Counted from the first letter of the stretch, positions 25,705-34,254 are shown. The stretch is DNA of 64,000 nt from Sphingomonas mali NBRC 15500 (GCF_001598415.1 NZ_BCYX01000008.1:1-64000); one strand, 5' to 3'. Translations and numbers: made by a program. The notes: generated by a model from the letters alone, not told the origin.

Positions 25705-26922
25705 CTAATCGCCGCCCCCCTGGTCGGCGACCGAGCGATCGCCGGAGGAGGGCGGGCGTGCGATCGTGTCGTCGCTGCTCTTCGCCTTCCTGCGCTTGGG
25801 CCAGGTCACGCCGGATTCCGCTGCCGGGATGCCGGTCTGGGCGGGATAGACGAGCGCAATGCCCTCCTCCTGGAAACGCTTGATGATCGTGAGCCCGATC
25901 GAATGGCGCGCATCGTACATGTCTTGGAACACCGCGGTGGGGGAATCGAATTCGACGTCGAATTCGTAGCTTTGCGCGGTGAAGGTGGTGAAGCCGGCGC
26001 GGACGAACTTCTGGCCGTGATCCTCGACGATCTGCTTGAGCATATGCGGGAGTTCTTCGAGCGCCGCGATCGGCGTGGTCTGGGCGATACCCAGCGTGAA
26101 GATCACGCGGCGATATTCGCGGCGCGAATTGTTGATGATCTCGAAATCGAGCAACTTCTTGTTGCCGATGATGCGTTCTTCGCCGTTGGTGCCGCGGATG
26201 CGGGTCGACCGCATGCCGATATATTCGACCGTGCCTGCCGACTTGTCGTAGGTGATCGCGTCGCCGCGCCGGAACGGGCGGTCGAAGATGATTGCGATCG
26301 CCGCGAACAAGTCGGCGAAGATGCTCTGCGCCGCGAGGCCAATGGCGATGCCGCCGACGCCCAGACCGGCAACCAGCCCGGTGACGTTCACGCCCAGATT
26401 GCCGAGCACCATCACCAGGGCGATCGCGAACAGCGCGAAGGTGACGAACAAGCGGATGAGACCCATCGCGTTCGTCAGGGTCTCGCCGTGGTAATCGCTG
26501 GCCGCGGTGCGATGCTCGATCGCACCGAGAATGATCTCGCGCGCCCAGATCGCACCCTGGAACACTGCGGCGACGGTGAACAGGAAGCGGATGATCGCCG
26601 CGACCGGGTAAGGTGCATCGCCGATGCCCACCACCAGTTCGGCCGAGGTCATGACGATGAAGAAATTGCCCGTCCTGGCGATCGCGCGGCCGAACACGGT
26701 GTACCAACCGGTGCCACTGCTGTCGCGATTGCACAGGTGATTGCCGAGCGACTTGATGAAGTGCAGGCCGAAGAAGATCACGATTCCGACGGCGACCGCG
26801 ATCATCACCTGAAGCCAATGCGACGAGAGCCAAGCGAAGCTGGTGTCCCATATCGCCTGCGCTTGATGCTGCAGGTCGTGAGCGGTCAGCGTCCCTGCCT
26901 TGGGCATGGCGGTATTGTTCAT
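25705..26922 (-). CDS. MscS-family mechanosensitive channel
   Basis: 405 residues. Several N-terminal membrane segments lead to the pore helix and beta-domain block GLGVGGIAIGLAAQSIF and FDRPFRRGDAITY, the MscS signature, then a cytoplasmic alpha/beta region. It would open under membrane tension to release solutes during osmotic downshock. The C-terminal tail (KRRKAKSSDD..., residues ~375-405) is charged and of low complexity. It lies directly downstream of topoisomerase IB on the same strand with 8 bases between the genes, suggesting co-transcription. Confidence 0.9.
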   Translation of the reverse strand: MNNTAMPKAGTLTAHDLQHQAQAIWDTSFAWLSSHWLQVMIAVAVGIVIFFGLHFIKSLGNHLCNRDSSGTGWYTVFGRAIARTGNFFIVMTSAELVVGIGDAPYPVAAIIRFLFTVAAVFQGAIWAREIILGAIEHRTAASDYHGETLTNAMGLIRLFVTFALFAIALVMVLGNLGVNVTGLVAGLGVGGIAIGLAAQSIFADLFAAIAIIFDRPFRRGDAITYDKSAGTVEYIGMRSTRIRGTNGEERIIGNKKLLDFEIINNSRREYRRVIFTLGIAQTTPIAALEELPHMLKQIVEDHGQKFVRAGFTTFTAQSYEFDVEFDSPTAVFQDMYDARHSIGLTIIKRFQEEGIALVYPAQTGIPAAESGVTWPKRRKAKSSDDTIARPPSSGDRSVADQGGGD

Positions 26923-26930
26923 CGATTCTC

Positions 26931-27932
26931 TCAGGCTGCCTTGGGACGTGATACCGTTTCACCGGCCAGAAAGGCGATCAGGCCGCGTTCGTAACGATCG
27001 AGATAGCGGGTTGCACGCGGCAGATCGAGATGTTCGCGAAAGCTTGTCTGATCGCCTTTGGCAAGCTCGATCAGTGCCGGATGGACATAGGATTTGCGCG
27101 CGATCGCCGGTGTGTTGCCGAGCGCTTCGGTCACCGGCTCGAGCATCGTCTTCAATCCGATATCGTGGTCCGCGCTGGCCAGCGTCTCGAACGCGATGAC
27201 GCTCGCTCCCCAGGTGCGGAAATGCTTGGCGGTGAAATCGTCGCCGGTCGCCTCGCGGATATAATCGTTGACGTCGGTCGAACTGACGCCGTGCGGCTGG
27301 CCATCGCCATTGATGTACTGAAAAAGCTGCTGCCCGGGCAAATCCTGGCACTTCTTGACGAAGCGCGCGAGGCTGCGGTCGGTGATCACCAAGGTGCGCA
27401 TCTTTCCAGATTTGGCGCGGTAGCACAGCTTTAGCCTCTGGCCCCGGATCTCCGCATGGCGATCGCGCAGGGTGGTCGCGCCGAAGCTCTTATTGGCCTT
27501 GGCATATCCTTCGTTGCCGACCCGCAGATAACCGATGTCGAGCAGCTTCACGATCGCCGCGACGGTGCGCTCCTTGTTGTGCCGGCGGGTCTGGAGATCG
27601 GCCTCGACCCGTGCGCGCAATCTCGGCAGCGCCAGGCCGAATGCGGCGCAGCGATCATATTTGGCGCTCTCCTGCGCGGCCCGGAAATCCGGGTGATAGC
27701 GATACTGCTTGCGCCCACGCTCGTCCCATCCGATCGCCTGGATATGGCCGTTGGGGTTGGGCGAGAACCAGGCATCGCGATAGGCCGGGGGCAGCCCGAT
27801 ACGGTTCAACCGGTCGATCTCCTCGCGGTCGGTGATGCGATTGCCTTGCGGATCCCAATAGCCCCAGCCGTGCCGTACCTTGCGCCGGGTGATCCCCGGC
27901 ATGCTGTCATCGCAATAGACGATCCGGGGCAT
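26931..27932 (-). CDS. DNA topoisomerase IB
   Basis: 333 residues, a bacterial type IB (poxvirus/eukaryote-like) topoisomerase that relaxes supercoils by a 3'-phosphotyrosine nick. The N-terminal ...GYWDPQGNRITDREEIDRLNRIGLPPAY segment and the catalytic region are recognisable; the active tyrosine is expected near residue 282 in ARKSYVHPALIE, with upstream Arg/Lys residues in RVGNEGYAKANKSFGATTL. ATG at 27932 is used. The downstream MscS gene is 8 bases away on the same strand. Confidence 0.9.
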   Translation of the reverse strand: MPRIVYCDDSMPGITRRKVRHGWGYWDPQGNRITDREEIDRLNRIGLPPAYRDAWFSPNPNGHIQAIGWDERGRKQYRYHPDFRAAQESAKYDRCAAFGLALPRLRARVEADLQTRRHNKERTVAAIVKLLDIGYLRVGNEGYAKANKSFGATTLRDRHAEIRGQRLKLCYRAKSGKMRTLVITDRSLARFVKKCQDLPGQQLFQYINGDGQPHGVSSTDVNDYIREATGDDFTAKHFRTWGASVIAFETLASADHDIGLKTMLEPVTEALGNTPAIARKSYVHPALIELAKGDQTSFREHLDLPRATRYLDRYERGLIAFLAGETVSRPKAA

Positions 27933-28037
27933 CAATCCTCCTTCCGCATGCCGTCCGAAATGCGCGGGTCATCGCTTCGTTCCGGAACGTCCCGGCCACG
28001 CGGTCGGTTTGAAGCGCGGTTTTCAAGGAGATTTGCC

Positions 28038-28589
28038 ATGGCCGATTTGAGCGATGTGCGCGTGTTGATGATCGCGACCGACGGGTTCGAGAATGATGAA
28101 TTGTTCAAACCTCGCCAGGCATTGATCGACGCCGGCGCGAAGGTGACTCTGGCCTCGATCTCCACCGATCCTATCCAGGGCGAGAAAGGCGGCGAGAAGG
28201 CCGACACGATCACGCCGGACATCACGCTGGGTGATGTGGATACCGAGGAATTCGACGCGCTGGTCATCCCCGGCGGCGTCGCCAACCCCGACAAGCTGCG
28301 GATGCAGGGCCGCGCGGTGCAGATCGTCGAGGAGTTCATGGACGACGGCAAGATCGTCGCGGCGATCTGTCACGGTCCGTGGTTGTTGGTCGAAGCCGAT
28401 GTCGTGGATGGCCGCAAGGTGACCAGCTGGCCGTCGATCCGCACCGACCTGGAAAATGCCGGGGCCGAGGTGGTCGACGAGGAAGTGGTGGTCGACGACA
28501 AGCTGATCACCAGCCGCAAGCCGGATGATATCCCGGCGTTCAACAAGGCGATTATTGAGGCGTTGGCAGAGGAATTTGCGGAGGCGTGA
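28038..28589 (+). CDS. DJ-1/PfpI-superfamily protein (YhbO-like)
   Basis: 183 residues. The nucleophile elbow AAICHGPWLL gives Cys111 with His112, and Glu18 in DGFENDEL completes the usual triad-like site. Members are glyoxalases/deglycases or chaperones; which one is uncertain. AAGGAG lies 7 bases before ATG 28038. It is divergent from topoisomerase IB and convergent with the acyltransferase gene. An SOS or stress link is possible but not visible. Confidence 0.9.
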   Translation: MADLSDVRVLMIATDGFENDELFKPRQALIDAGAKVTLASISTDPIQGEKGGEKADTITPDITLGDVDTEEFDALVIPGGVANPDKLRMQGRAVQIVEEFMDDGKIVAAICHGPWLLVEADVVDGRKVTSWPSIRTDLENAGAEVVDEEVVVDDKLITSRKPDDIPAFNKAIIEALAEEFAEA

Positions 28590-28599
28590 GGCGAGGAGT

Positions 28600-29769
28600 T
28601 TAACTGTAATCGTCATGCCGGACCTGTTCCGGCATCCAACGTGCGACAACGGCTGGATTCCGTTGTGGCGGGTTGGACCCCGGAACAAGTCCGGGGTGAC
28701 GAAGCAGTTCGTGCTTGCGCGACGACAGCCGCAGCCCATTCACGCATTTCTGCGCCGGCCGCTCGACAAGATGGTACAGCGCCACCGAGCTCGCCAGCAC
28801 CATCGCCAGGTAGAGTCCGATCAGCGCGAGGGGCACGGCGTGCGCATCGCTGACGAAGGCCAGTTTGAACACCACGAACAGCATGAAGTGCGACAGATAG
28901 GTCGCGTAGCTGATCTCCCCGAGATAATGGAGCGGCGCCCAATCGAGCGGATTGCCGCGCATCCCCGACGTGAGCGCCAGGGCGAGGAGCAAGGCGGCAA
29001 AGGCAAAAGGCACGGCGAGCTGTTCGGGCAGGCCGATGGCCCAGCCGGCGAGCATCAGTCCGGCCAGCGCGAACGCCAGGATAGCAGGCAAAGCGGGCGC
29101 CTCTCGCCAGCGCAGCCAGAGCGCACAAAGCGCACTGCCCGCTGCGAACTCAGTCAGGCAGCGAACCAGGCCGTAATGCACGATATCATGGCCCAGCGTC
29201 GGCAAATGCGCCGTCGCCGCCGCCAGGATGACCAGGAAGGCGGCCGCCGCCAGCGCAACCAGCCAACTCGGCAACGCGCGCCAATCGACCGCGCGGACCA
29301 GCAGCGGAAACAGCAGATAGGCGGCAAGCTCGCAGCTGATCGACCAGGCCGGATCGTTCCAGGTCAGCGCGTCGGTGAATCCCCAATTCTGCAGCAGGAA
29401 GATGTGCAGCGGCAGCTCGCGAAACGGATATTCCACCGGATCGTGACGCCCGGCGGCGGTCAGCGCCAGCGCGAGCAGCACTGCTCCCGCCAGCACGACG
29501 AGGTGCAGCGGCCAGATTCGCGCGACGCGCTTGTGCAGAAACGCCGGAACGCCACGCCAGCCTTCGGTACGGAGGCGGTCGCCCCAGCTCAGCCAGATCA
29601 CGAATCCGGACAGCAGGAAGAAGAAATCGACCGCGAGATACCCCTTGGCGAAGATGTGCAGCCAGAACGGCGGCAGGCCGTCGATCGTCAGCCGGATGTG
29701 ATAGAGCACGACCATCCACGCGGCCACGCCGCGCACGCTGGTCAGCGCACGAAGCTCGGGCCGGGTCAT
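28600..29769 (-). CDS. Acyltransferase 3 (OafA/YrhL-like), exosortase-locus
   Basis: 389 residues with about ten membrane segments; LRALTSVRGVAAWMVVLYH and FFFLLSGFVIWLSW are the acyltransferase-3 signature with catalytic His in the first. It would O-acetylate (or acylate) a polysaccharide at the inner membrane. ATG 29769 overlaps the stop of the upstream O-glycosylation ligase (ATGA), so the two are coupled. The last ~35 residues (from LLRHPGLVPGS to MPEQVRHDDYS) come from repeat family B, so the true protein end is probably near VERPAQKCVNG; the extension adds unrelated sequence. Confidence 0.88.
   Translation of the reverse strand: MTRPELRALTSVRGVAAWMVVLYHIRLTIDGLPPFWLHIFAKGYLAVDFFFLLSGFVIWLSWGDRLRTEGWRGVPAFLHKRVARIWPLHLVVLAGAVLLALALTAAGRHDPVEYPFRELPLHIFLLQNWGFTDALTWNDPAWSISCELAAYLLFPLLVRAVDWRALPSWLVALAAAAFLVILAAATAHLPTLGHDIVHYGLVRCLTEFAAGSALCALWLRWREAPALPAILAFALAGLMLAGWAIGLPEQLAVPFAFAALLLALALTSGMRGNPLDWAPLHYLGEISYATYLSHFMLFVVFKLAFVSDAHAVPLALIGLYLAMVLASSVALYHLVERPAQKCVNGLRLSSRKHELLRHPGLVPGSNPPQRNPAVVARWMPEQVRHDDYS
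28612..28702. repeat. Palindromic repeat family B, overlapping acyltransferase 3' end
   Basis: Left arm GTCATGCCGGACCTGTTCCG and right arm GAACAAGTCCGGGGTGACG flank about 35 bases. The minus-strand reading frame of the acyltransferase runs through it and stops just past it. The RHPGLVPGS / PDLFRHP style translation is familiar from many alphaproteobacterial repeats. Confidence 0.8.
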
Positions 29770-31142
29770 GCCAGCGCGGGGTTGGGCGGCGCGTCGGCCG
29801 CCGGTCTTGCGCGCTTCATCGGCCGGAAGCTCTCTTCGGCGCGGCGGCGCTTGAGATAGGTGTCCAGCCCGATCTGCGCGCCGATCAGCATGAAGATGAA
29901 CGGCTGGAACGCGATAGCGACGAAGCAGGCGCCGAGCATGTAGAGCAATTGGCCGGACTGGAGGGCGCCAGCGAGCGGCGCGACCCAGGCATAGTCCTCG
30001 CCCGCTTTCTTGTAGCGCTGGCGGATCACTTCCATCCGGATCAGCCCGCCAAGGCTGATGAACAGCCACATAATCAGCCCCGGCCAGCCCTGTTCGCCGA
30101 GCATCTCGAAATAGGCCGAGTGATAGGCGCGGGCGCGATCGACGGTCAGCGTGGTGTCGAGCTTGGCATTGCCGGCGGTACCGTCCGATTTCACGATGTC
30201 GTAGCGGATCTGATTCTGGCGATACATTTCGAAACCGCCGCCCAGCGGGTGCTGCTTGACGTAGTCCCAGGTCCATTTCCACACCGCGACGCGCGTCGCG
30301 GCGGACTCGTCCTGCTGGTAGCTCTTGATCGTGCTCATGCGGTCGGTGAACGACTTGGGCAGGAACGGCACTGCGACCAGCGTCAGTGTCGCGACCACGC
30401 CGAGATAGAGGAATTTGCGCTTCGAATCGCGCAGCATCAGCACGCCGAGCAGGCCGATGCAGAGCAGTCCAGTCCGGGTCGAGGTTCCGATCGGCATCAG
30501 CAGGCAAGCGAACACCAACGCGTAGCAGAACAGCTTGCGTTTCCAGTCATTGGGAAAGATCGTGCCGTATTTCTCGAGCCACAGGATGGCCGGGATGATC
30601 GCGATCGCCACGGTCGAGATGGTCGATCCCTCGTAAAGCCCCGAATTGTTCTCGACCATCAGGTTGAGCGAACCATAGCCGCCGCCGCCGGCCAGCGTCT
30701 TGATCCCGCCGACGATGATGATCGACGCGGCCGATAGAATCATGAAGGTCAGCAATGCCTCGAGCCTGAGGCGGGTGCGCAGGGTCAGCGGGAGGAAGGC
30801 GGCGAACGCCAGGCACTTCCAGACCCAGTCCCATTTATCCAATGCCTCGACCGGGAAATCGGCCCGCATGGTGGTCATCGCGCACCAGGCAAGGAGTAGC
30901 ACGATAACGAACTGGCGCGGCGCGACCCGGCTGTCCTTCTTGTCGTCGATCAGCGCCCAGGAGCCGACCGCCAGCGCCACCGCGATCAGCGAGATCGGCA
31001 CCGAATTGAGTAGCAGATAGGTCAGCCGCTGCGGCGAGACGATGTCGATATAGACATAGCTGAGGATGAACAGAAACGGCCGGCGAAACGCCAGCGCGAA
31101 GAACATCCCCAGGAATCCGACAAAGGCGAGATCGTGGATCAT
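29766..31142 (-). CDS. O-glycosylation ligase, exosortase A-associated
   Basis: 458 residues with about ten to twelve membrane segments and a long periplasmic loop (around RYDIVKSDGTAGNAK). The pattern from MIHDLAFVGFLGMFFALAFR through SPQRLTYLLLN and the loop GFEMYRQNQIRYDI matches the TIGR03097-type ligase associated with exosortase A, a WaaL-like enzyme joining polymer to acceptor. Its start overlaps the stop of a 41-residue upstream ORF, and its stop overlaps the acyltransferase ATG, so the three form a coupled leftward operon. Confidence 0.88.
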   Translation of the reverse strand: MIHDLAFVGFLGMFFALAFRRPFLFILSYVYIDIVSPQRLTYLLLNSVPISLIAVALAVGSWALIDDKKDSRVAPRQFVIVLLLAWCAMTTMRADFPVEALDKWDWVWKCLAFAAFLPLTLRTRLRLEALLTFMILSAASIIIVGGIKTLAGGGGYGSLNLMVENNSGLYEGSTISTVAIAIIPAILWLEKYGTIFPNDWKRKLFCYALVFACLLMPIGTSTRTGLLCIGLLGVLMLRDSKRKFLYLGVVATLTLVAVPFLPKSFTDRMSTIKSYQQDESAATRVAVWKWTWDYVKQHPLGGGFEMYRQNQIRYDIVKSDGTAGNAKLDTTLTVDRARAYHSAYFEMLGEQGWPGLIMWLFISLGGLIRMEVIRQRYKKAGEDYAWVAPLAGALQSGQLLYMLGACFVAIAFQPFIFMLIGAQIGLDTYLKRRRAEESFRPMKRARPAADAPPNPALA

Positions 31143-31264
31143 CGCCGCTTGATCTTGCTTGGCGGCTCGGGCCGTTCGTCGTCGAGGTCGCGGCGGCGCA
31201 GCAGGAGGAAGATGGCGAGCATCATCAGGCCATGCGTGATCGCGATCGCGAAATTGTCGATCAT
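31139..31264 (-). CDS. 41-residue single-pass membrane peptide
   Basis: Starting at ATG 31264, the 41 residues comprise one hydrophobic helix (about residues 4-23) and a charged, basic tail (LRRRDLDDERPEPPSKIKRR). Its TGA overlaps the ATG of the ligase gene (ATGA), which supports it as a real, translated gene heading the leftward operon. The function is unknown; a small subunit or leader for the ligase is only a guess. Confidence 0.6.
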   Translation of the reverse strand: MIDNFAIAITHGLMMLAIFLLLRRRDLDDERPEPPSKIKRR

Positions 31265-31295
31265 GCTACCGTCTTCCAGCCCATCCGAAGCGCGC

Positions 31296-31323
31296 GCCCT
31301 TCGACAAGCTCGGGGCGAACGGG
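31296..31323. repeat. Half copy of palindromic repeat family A
   Basis: CCCTTCGACAAGCTCGGGGC followed by GAACGGG matches only the right arm of family A; no left arm is nearby. It lies in the short divergent gap between the 41-residue peptide and the glycosyltransferase. Confidence 0.75.
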
Positions 31324-31390
31324 TGTGGGTTGGTCCTACCGCCACCGGGTTGACGCGCCGTTAAACAGTCGCGTGGCATGGAAAATGACG

Positions 31391-32635
31391 ATGAAAATCC
31401 TTCACGTCCTCGACCACGGTCTGCCGCTGCAGAGCGGCTATACCTTTCGCACCCGCGCCATCCTGAAGGCGCAGATCGCGCGCGGCTGGCAGGTCGCGGC
31501 GGTGACCGGGCCTCGCCATGGCGAGACCAAGGTCAATGCGGAGATGGTCGACGGACTCGATTTCTATCGTACCGAAATCCCCGCGCCGGCACGCAGCCCG
31601 CTCCGCGAGTGGCGCGAAATCGCCGCGCTCGCCGATCGCGTGACCGAGGTCGCGCGGATATTTCGCCCCGACGTGATCCATGCCCATTCGCCGGTGCTCG
31701 ACGCCGTCGCCGCATTGCGCGCGGGCAAACGGCTCGGCGTGCCGGTGATGTACGAAATCCGCGCCTTCTGGGAAGATGCGGCGGTCGGCAACGGGACGGG
31801 CAGCGAGGGATCGCCACGCTACCGCGCGACGCGCTGGCTCGAGACGCGGGCAGTGCGCCAGGCCGATGCGGTCGCGGTGATTTGCGATGGTTTGAAGAGC
31901 GATTTGATCGATCGCGGCATCGATCCGGCGAAAATCATGGTGTCGCCCAATGGCGTCGACCTGACCTTGTTCGGCGAACCGCTGCCGCGCGACGTGGCGC
32001 TGGCGGCGGAATTGGGCTTGGCCGCGGACGATGACGTGGTCGGCTTCATCGGCAGCTTCTACGATTATGAAGGGCTCGACGATCTGATCGCGGCGATGCC
32101 GGCGCTGGTGGCAAATCGCCCGACGGCGAAGCTGCTGCTGGTCGGTGGCGGGCCGATGGAGCAGGCGTTGCGCGCGCAAGCCGCGGCGTCGTCGGTTGCC
32201 GGCGCGATCCGTTTCGTCGGGCGCGTTCCCCATACCGATGTGGAACGCTATTATAGCTTGGTGGATGTGCTCGCTTATCCCCGCAAGAAGATGCGGCTGA
32301 CCGACCTGGTCACGCCGCTCAAGCCGCTCGAGGCGATGGCGCAGCGCCGCCTGGTCGCCGCCTCGGATGTCGGGGGGCATCGCGAGCTGATTCGCGACGG
32401 CGATACCGGCACGTTGTTCGCGCCCGACAGCCCCGCGGCGATCGCCGATGCGCTGGCCGGGATGTTCGCCGATCGCAGCGGCTGGGACGCGCGCCGGAGC
32501 CGGGCGCGGGCATTTGTCGAGCGCGATCGTAACTGGTCGTCAAACATTTCGCGTTACGCCCCCGTTTACCAAAGAATTATCGAAGCTCGGAAAACGGACC
32601 TCAAATGGACGCCACCCGCGGTCGCCAGCGCCTGA
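31391..32635 (+). CDS. Glycosyltransferase family 4, PEP-CTERM/XrtA-associated
   Basis: About 414 residues, GT-B fold. ILHVLDHGLPLQSGYTFRTR at the N-terminus is the hallmark of the TIGR04063-type exosortase A-associated glycosyltransferase; VISPNGVD-like and ...EAMAQRRLVAASDVGGHRE blocks are the donor-binding region of GT4 enzymes. It would add a sugar to a lipid-linked polymer. ATG 31391 has a GGAAA element 5 to 8 bases away; ATG 31385 is an alternative adding two residues. It is divergent from the ligase/acyltransferase operon. Confidence 0.85.
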   Translation: MKILHVLDHGLPLQSGYTFRTRAILKAQIARGWQVAAVTGPRHGETKVNAEMVDGLDFYRTEIPAPARSPLREWREIAALADRVTEVARIFRPDVIHAHSPVLDAVAALRAGKRLGVPVMYEIRAFWEDAAVGNGTGSEGSPRYRATRWLETRAVRQADAVAVICDGLKSDLIDRGIDPAKIMVSPNGVDLTLFGEPLPRDVALAAELGLAADDDVVGFIGSFYDYEGLDDLIAAMPALVANRPTAKLLLVGGGPMEQALRAQAAASSVAGAIRFVGRVPHTDVERYYSLVDVLAYPRKKMRLTDLVTPLKPLEAMAQRRLVAASDVGGHRELIRDGDTGTLFAPDSPAAIADALAGMFADRSGWDARRSRARAFVERDRNWSSNISRYAPVYQRIIEARKTDLKWTPPAVASA

Positions 32636-33609
32636 ATTTCCCCTCGCCCTTCGCAGCGATCCTGGGCGAGGGCGGGGCGATGCGGTTCGCCGTGCCGCTG
32701 GCGCCGGTGATTGCCATGGTACTCGCCGCGCTCGGCGGACTGATGTTCCTGCTGATGCCGACCGCGGTGCTCGAGGATCTGGTGGTCGATAGTGGGATCG
32801 CGTCGCTGGTCACCGCCGCGCAGCCGCCGCTCGGAATGACCGCGCATTTCGCCATTGCCTTCCTGGTCGCGCTCAGCGTCGGCAGTGTCAGCTGGTTCGG
32901 ACTGTTCCTGCTGATCGGCACGCGGGCGGTTGCCGTCGGCCGTAATGCTCGCGAGGACGGGGTTCCCATCTTGCGCCGGGCCGACGCGCATCCCGACGCG
33001 CCGCCGCGCCGCCCGGTCTTCGCCAATCGCGACCTCGGCACGCCATTCCTCGAAGTGACCGCCGATACGCCGCCCCCCATGTCGGCTGCGGACGCTATGG
33101 CGTACGCGCCACGGGTGATCGAGGAGCGCCCGATCCCGGTCGATCTCGACACGCCGCTCGCTACCTATCGCGGTCCACTCGATCCGCCGCTGCCCGCTCC
33201 CGATCCGCTGCCGATTGGCCGGATCGACGAGCCCGTCGCCGCGCCGGCGCCGATCATCGCACCGCTGCCAGTCCCGGAACCTGTGGTCGCTGTCGACCCG
33301 CGTCCGATCCGTGCCGTCCCCGAATCACCCGCTGTCGTTCCCCCCGCCGACGATCCCGCGCCACGCTTCGCGTCGCACGAGCGGATCGAGACGTTCGAAC
33401 TGACGCCGATGGTACGCTCGTCCGAAACCTCGGCTCCGCTGCCGTCGGCGACGATCCACGATCTGCTCGACCGGCTGGAACGCGGTGTCGCCAAGCGCAT
33501 GGAAGCTCCAGCGCCGGAGCCCGAAGCGCCGGAAGCGGAAGTCCCCGCTGCCGGATCGCTCGAGGAAACGCTCGGCGTGCTGCGCCAACTCGCTTCCCGG
33601 GTGGGCTGA
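32605..33609 (+). CDS. Membrane protein with Pro/Ala-rich cytoplasmic region
   Basis: 334 residues, not assigned. Two membrane segments (about residues 26-50 and 75-105) are followed by a ~200-residue region rich in Pro, Ala and acidic residues, with little predicted fold until a C-terminal ...LPSATIHDLLDRLERGVAKR... ...LGVLRQLASR helical stretch. The ATG at 32605 lies 31 bases inside the glycosyltransferase reading frame, so the genes are tightly linked. It could be a scaffold in polysaccharide export; no domain proves that. Confidence 0.6.
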   Translation: MDATRGRQRLNFPSPFAAILGEGGAMRFAVPLAPVIAMVLAALGGLMFLLMPTAVLEDLVVDSGIASLVTAAQPPLGMTAHFAIAFLVALSVGSVSWFGLFLLIGTRAVAVGRNAREDGVPILRRADAHPDAPPRRPVFANRDLGTPFLEVTADTPPPMSAADAMAYAPRVIEERPIPVDLDTPLATYRGPLDPPLPAPDPLPIGRIDEPVAAPAPIIAPLPVPEPVVAVDPRPIRAVPESPAVVPPADDPAPRFASHERIETFELTPMVRSSETSAPLPSATIHDLLDRLERGVAKRMEAPAPEPEAPEAEVPAAGSLEETLGVLRQLASRVG

Positions 33610-33639
33610 GCGCCATTCACGTAGATTGATGAAATCCTG

Positions 33640-33663
33640 GTGCTCCCGCTTTCGCGGAAGCAC
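33640..33663. terminator. Intrinsic-terminator-like hairpin between convergent genes
   Basis: GTGCTCCCGC-tttc-GCGGAAGCAC is a ten-base stem with one mismatch, placed 31 bases past the membrane protein stop and 19 bases from the opposing gene stop. There is no T-run. Confidence 0.6.
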
Positions 33664-33681
33664 TGAAAGCGGGGCCTTGCC

Positions 33682-33975
33682 CTAGCTCTCTTCGACCAGC
33701 AGGAATTCGACCACGGCCGCCCCGCTGCTCCGCTCGACCAAGTCAGCGCTCGCGACAAAATAGCCACGGACAGCGAATTCGGCTTCGGGTAGCCCGACCA
33801 GCCAGGTCTCGAACCTCTCGTCCTCGCCGGCGTTGATCTCGACGGTCAGCCGCACGCCGCTGAATAGCGACGACGACCAATCACGGCTGCGCACCAGCGA
33901 TGCCGCCGCGCCGGGCACGGTCGCGGCGGCCGATTCGGTCACCGCCGTGATCAGATCACGCTCGAGTCGGCTCAT
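33682..33975 (-). CDS. Hypothetical protein coupled to small HTH gene
   Basis: 97 residues, not recognised. It shows LERDLITAVTESAAATVPG at the N-terminus, then alternating hydrophobic/charged strands (SGVRLTVEINAGEDERFETWLVGLPEAEF); no membrane segment or metal site is apparent. Its ATG overlaps the TGA of the upstream HTH gene (33972-33975), so the two are translationally coupled and probably function together. Confidence 0.6.
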   Translation of the reverse strand: MSRLERDLITAVTESAAATVPGAAASLVRSRDWSSSLFSGVRLTVEINAGEDERFETWLVGLPEAEFAVRGYFVASADLVERSSGAAVVEFLLVEES

Positions 33976-34154
33976 TGCGCTGCATCCTGCGCGGCGATGA
34001 AATCGACGATGCGCTGAGCGACCCGGCGCCTGGGCTCGCGGCCGTTGCGCAGATCGCCGACCAGCCGGGGATCGTTGCAGGCCAGCCGGCCGAACCGGGT
34101 CGGCGGCATGTTCGACCGCCGCAAAAACTTCTCCACCTCGCGTCCGATATGCAT
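33972..34154 (-). CDS. Small HTH-like protein (60 aa) divergent from S24 repressor
   Basis: 60 residues beginning MHIGREVEKFLRRSNM and containing PPTRFGRLACNDPRLVGDLRNG, a short helix-turn-helix-like block found in small alphaproteobacterial proteins. It probably binds DNA or another HTH protein. Longer in-frame forms (start 34340) are rejected because they would cross the S24 gene and its palindrome. It is divergent from the S24 repressor with the TAGGAAATTTCCTA palindrome between them, so it may be its target or partner. Confidence 0.65.
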   Translation of the reverse strand: MHIGREVEKFLRRSNMPPTRFGRLACNDPRLVGDLRNGREPRRRVAQRIVDFIAAQDAAQ

Positions 34155-34223
34155 TTGTCTGGCCTCTATTTTCTGCTGCCGAGTCGTTAGAAGTTCATGA
34201 TCTGTTCCAAATTCCAACTTGTC

Positions 34224-34237
34224 TAGGAAATTTCCTA
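34224..34237. promoter_or_regulatory. Palindromic operator in S24 repressor/HTH gap
   Basis: TAGGAAATTTCCTA is a perfect 14-base palindrome 17 bases before the S24 gene start and in the gap to the divergent HTH gene. It is the best candidate operator of the S24 repressor. Confidence 0.65.
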
Positions 34238-34254
34238 CGACTATGGTGGCAATC

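Noticed and set aside
25226..26962. 578-residue minus frame over the MscS gene and 25163 gene
   Set aside because: Frame-shifted shadow spanning two unrelated genes; arginine/histidine-rich.
28600..30507. 635-residue form of the acyltransferase
   Set aside because: The N-terminal 246 residues are the ligase gene read in another frame; ATG 29769 overlaps the ligase stop.
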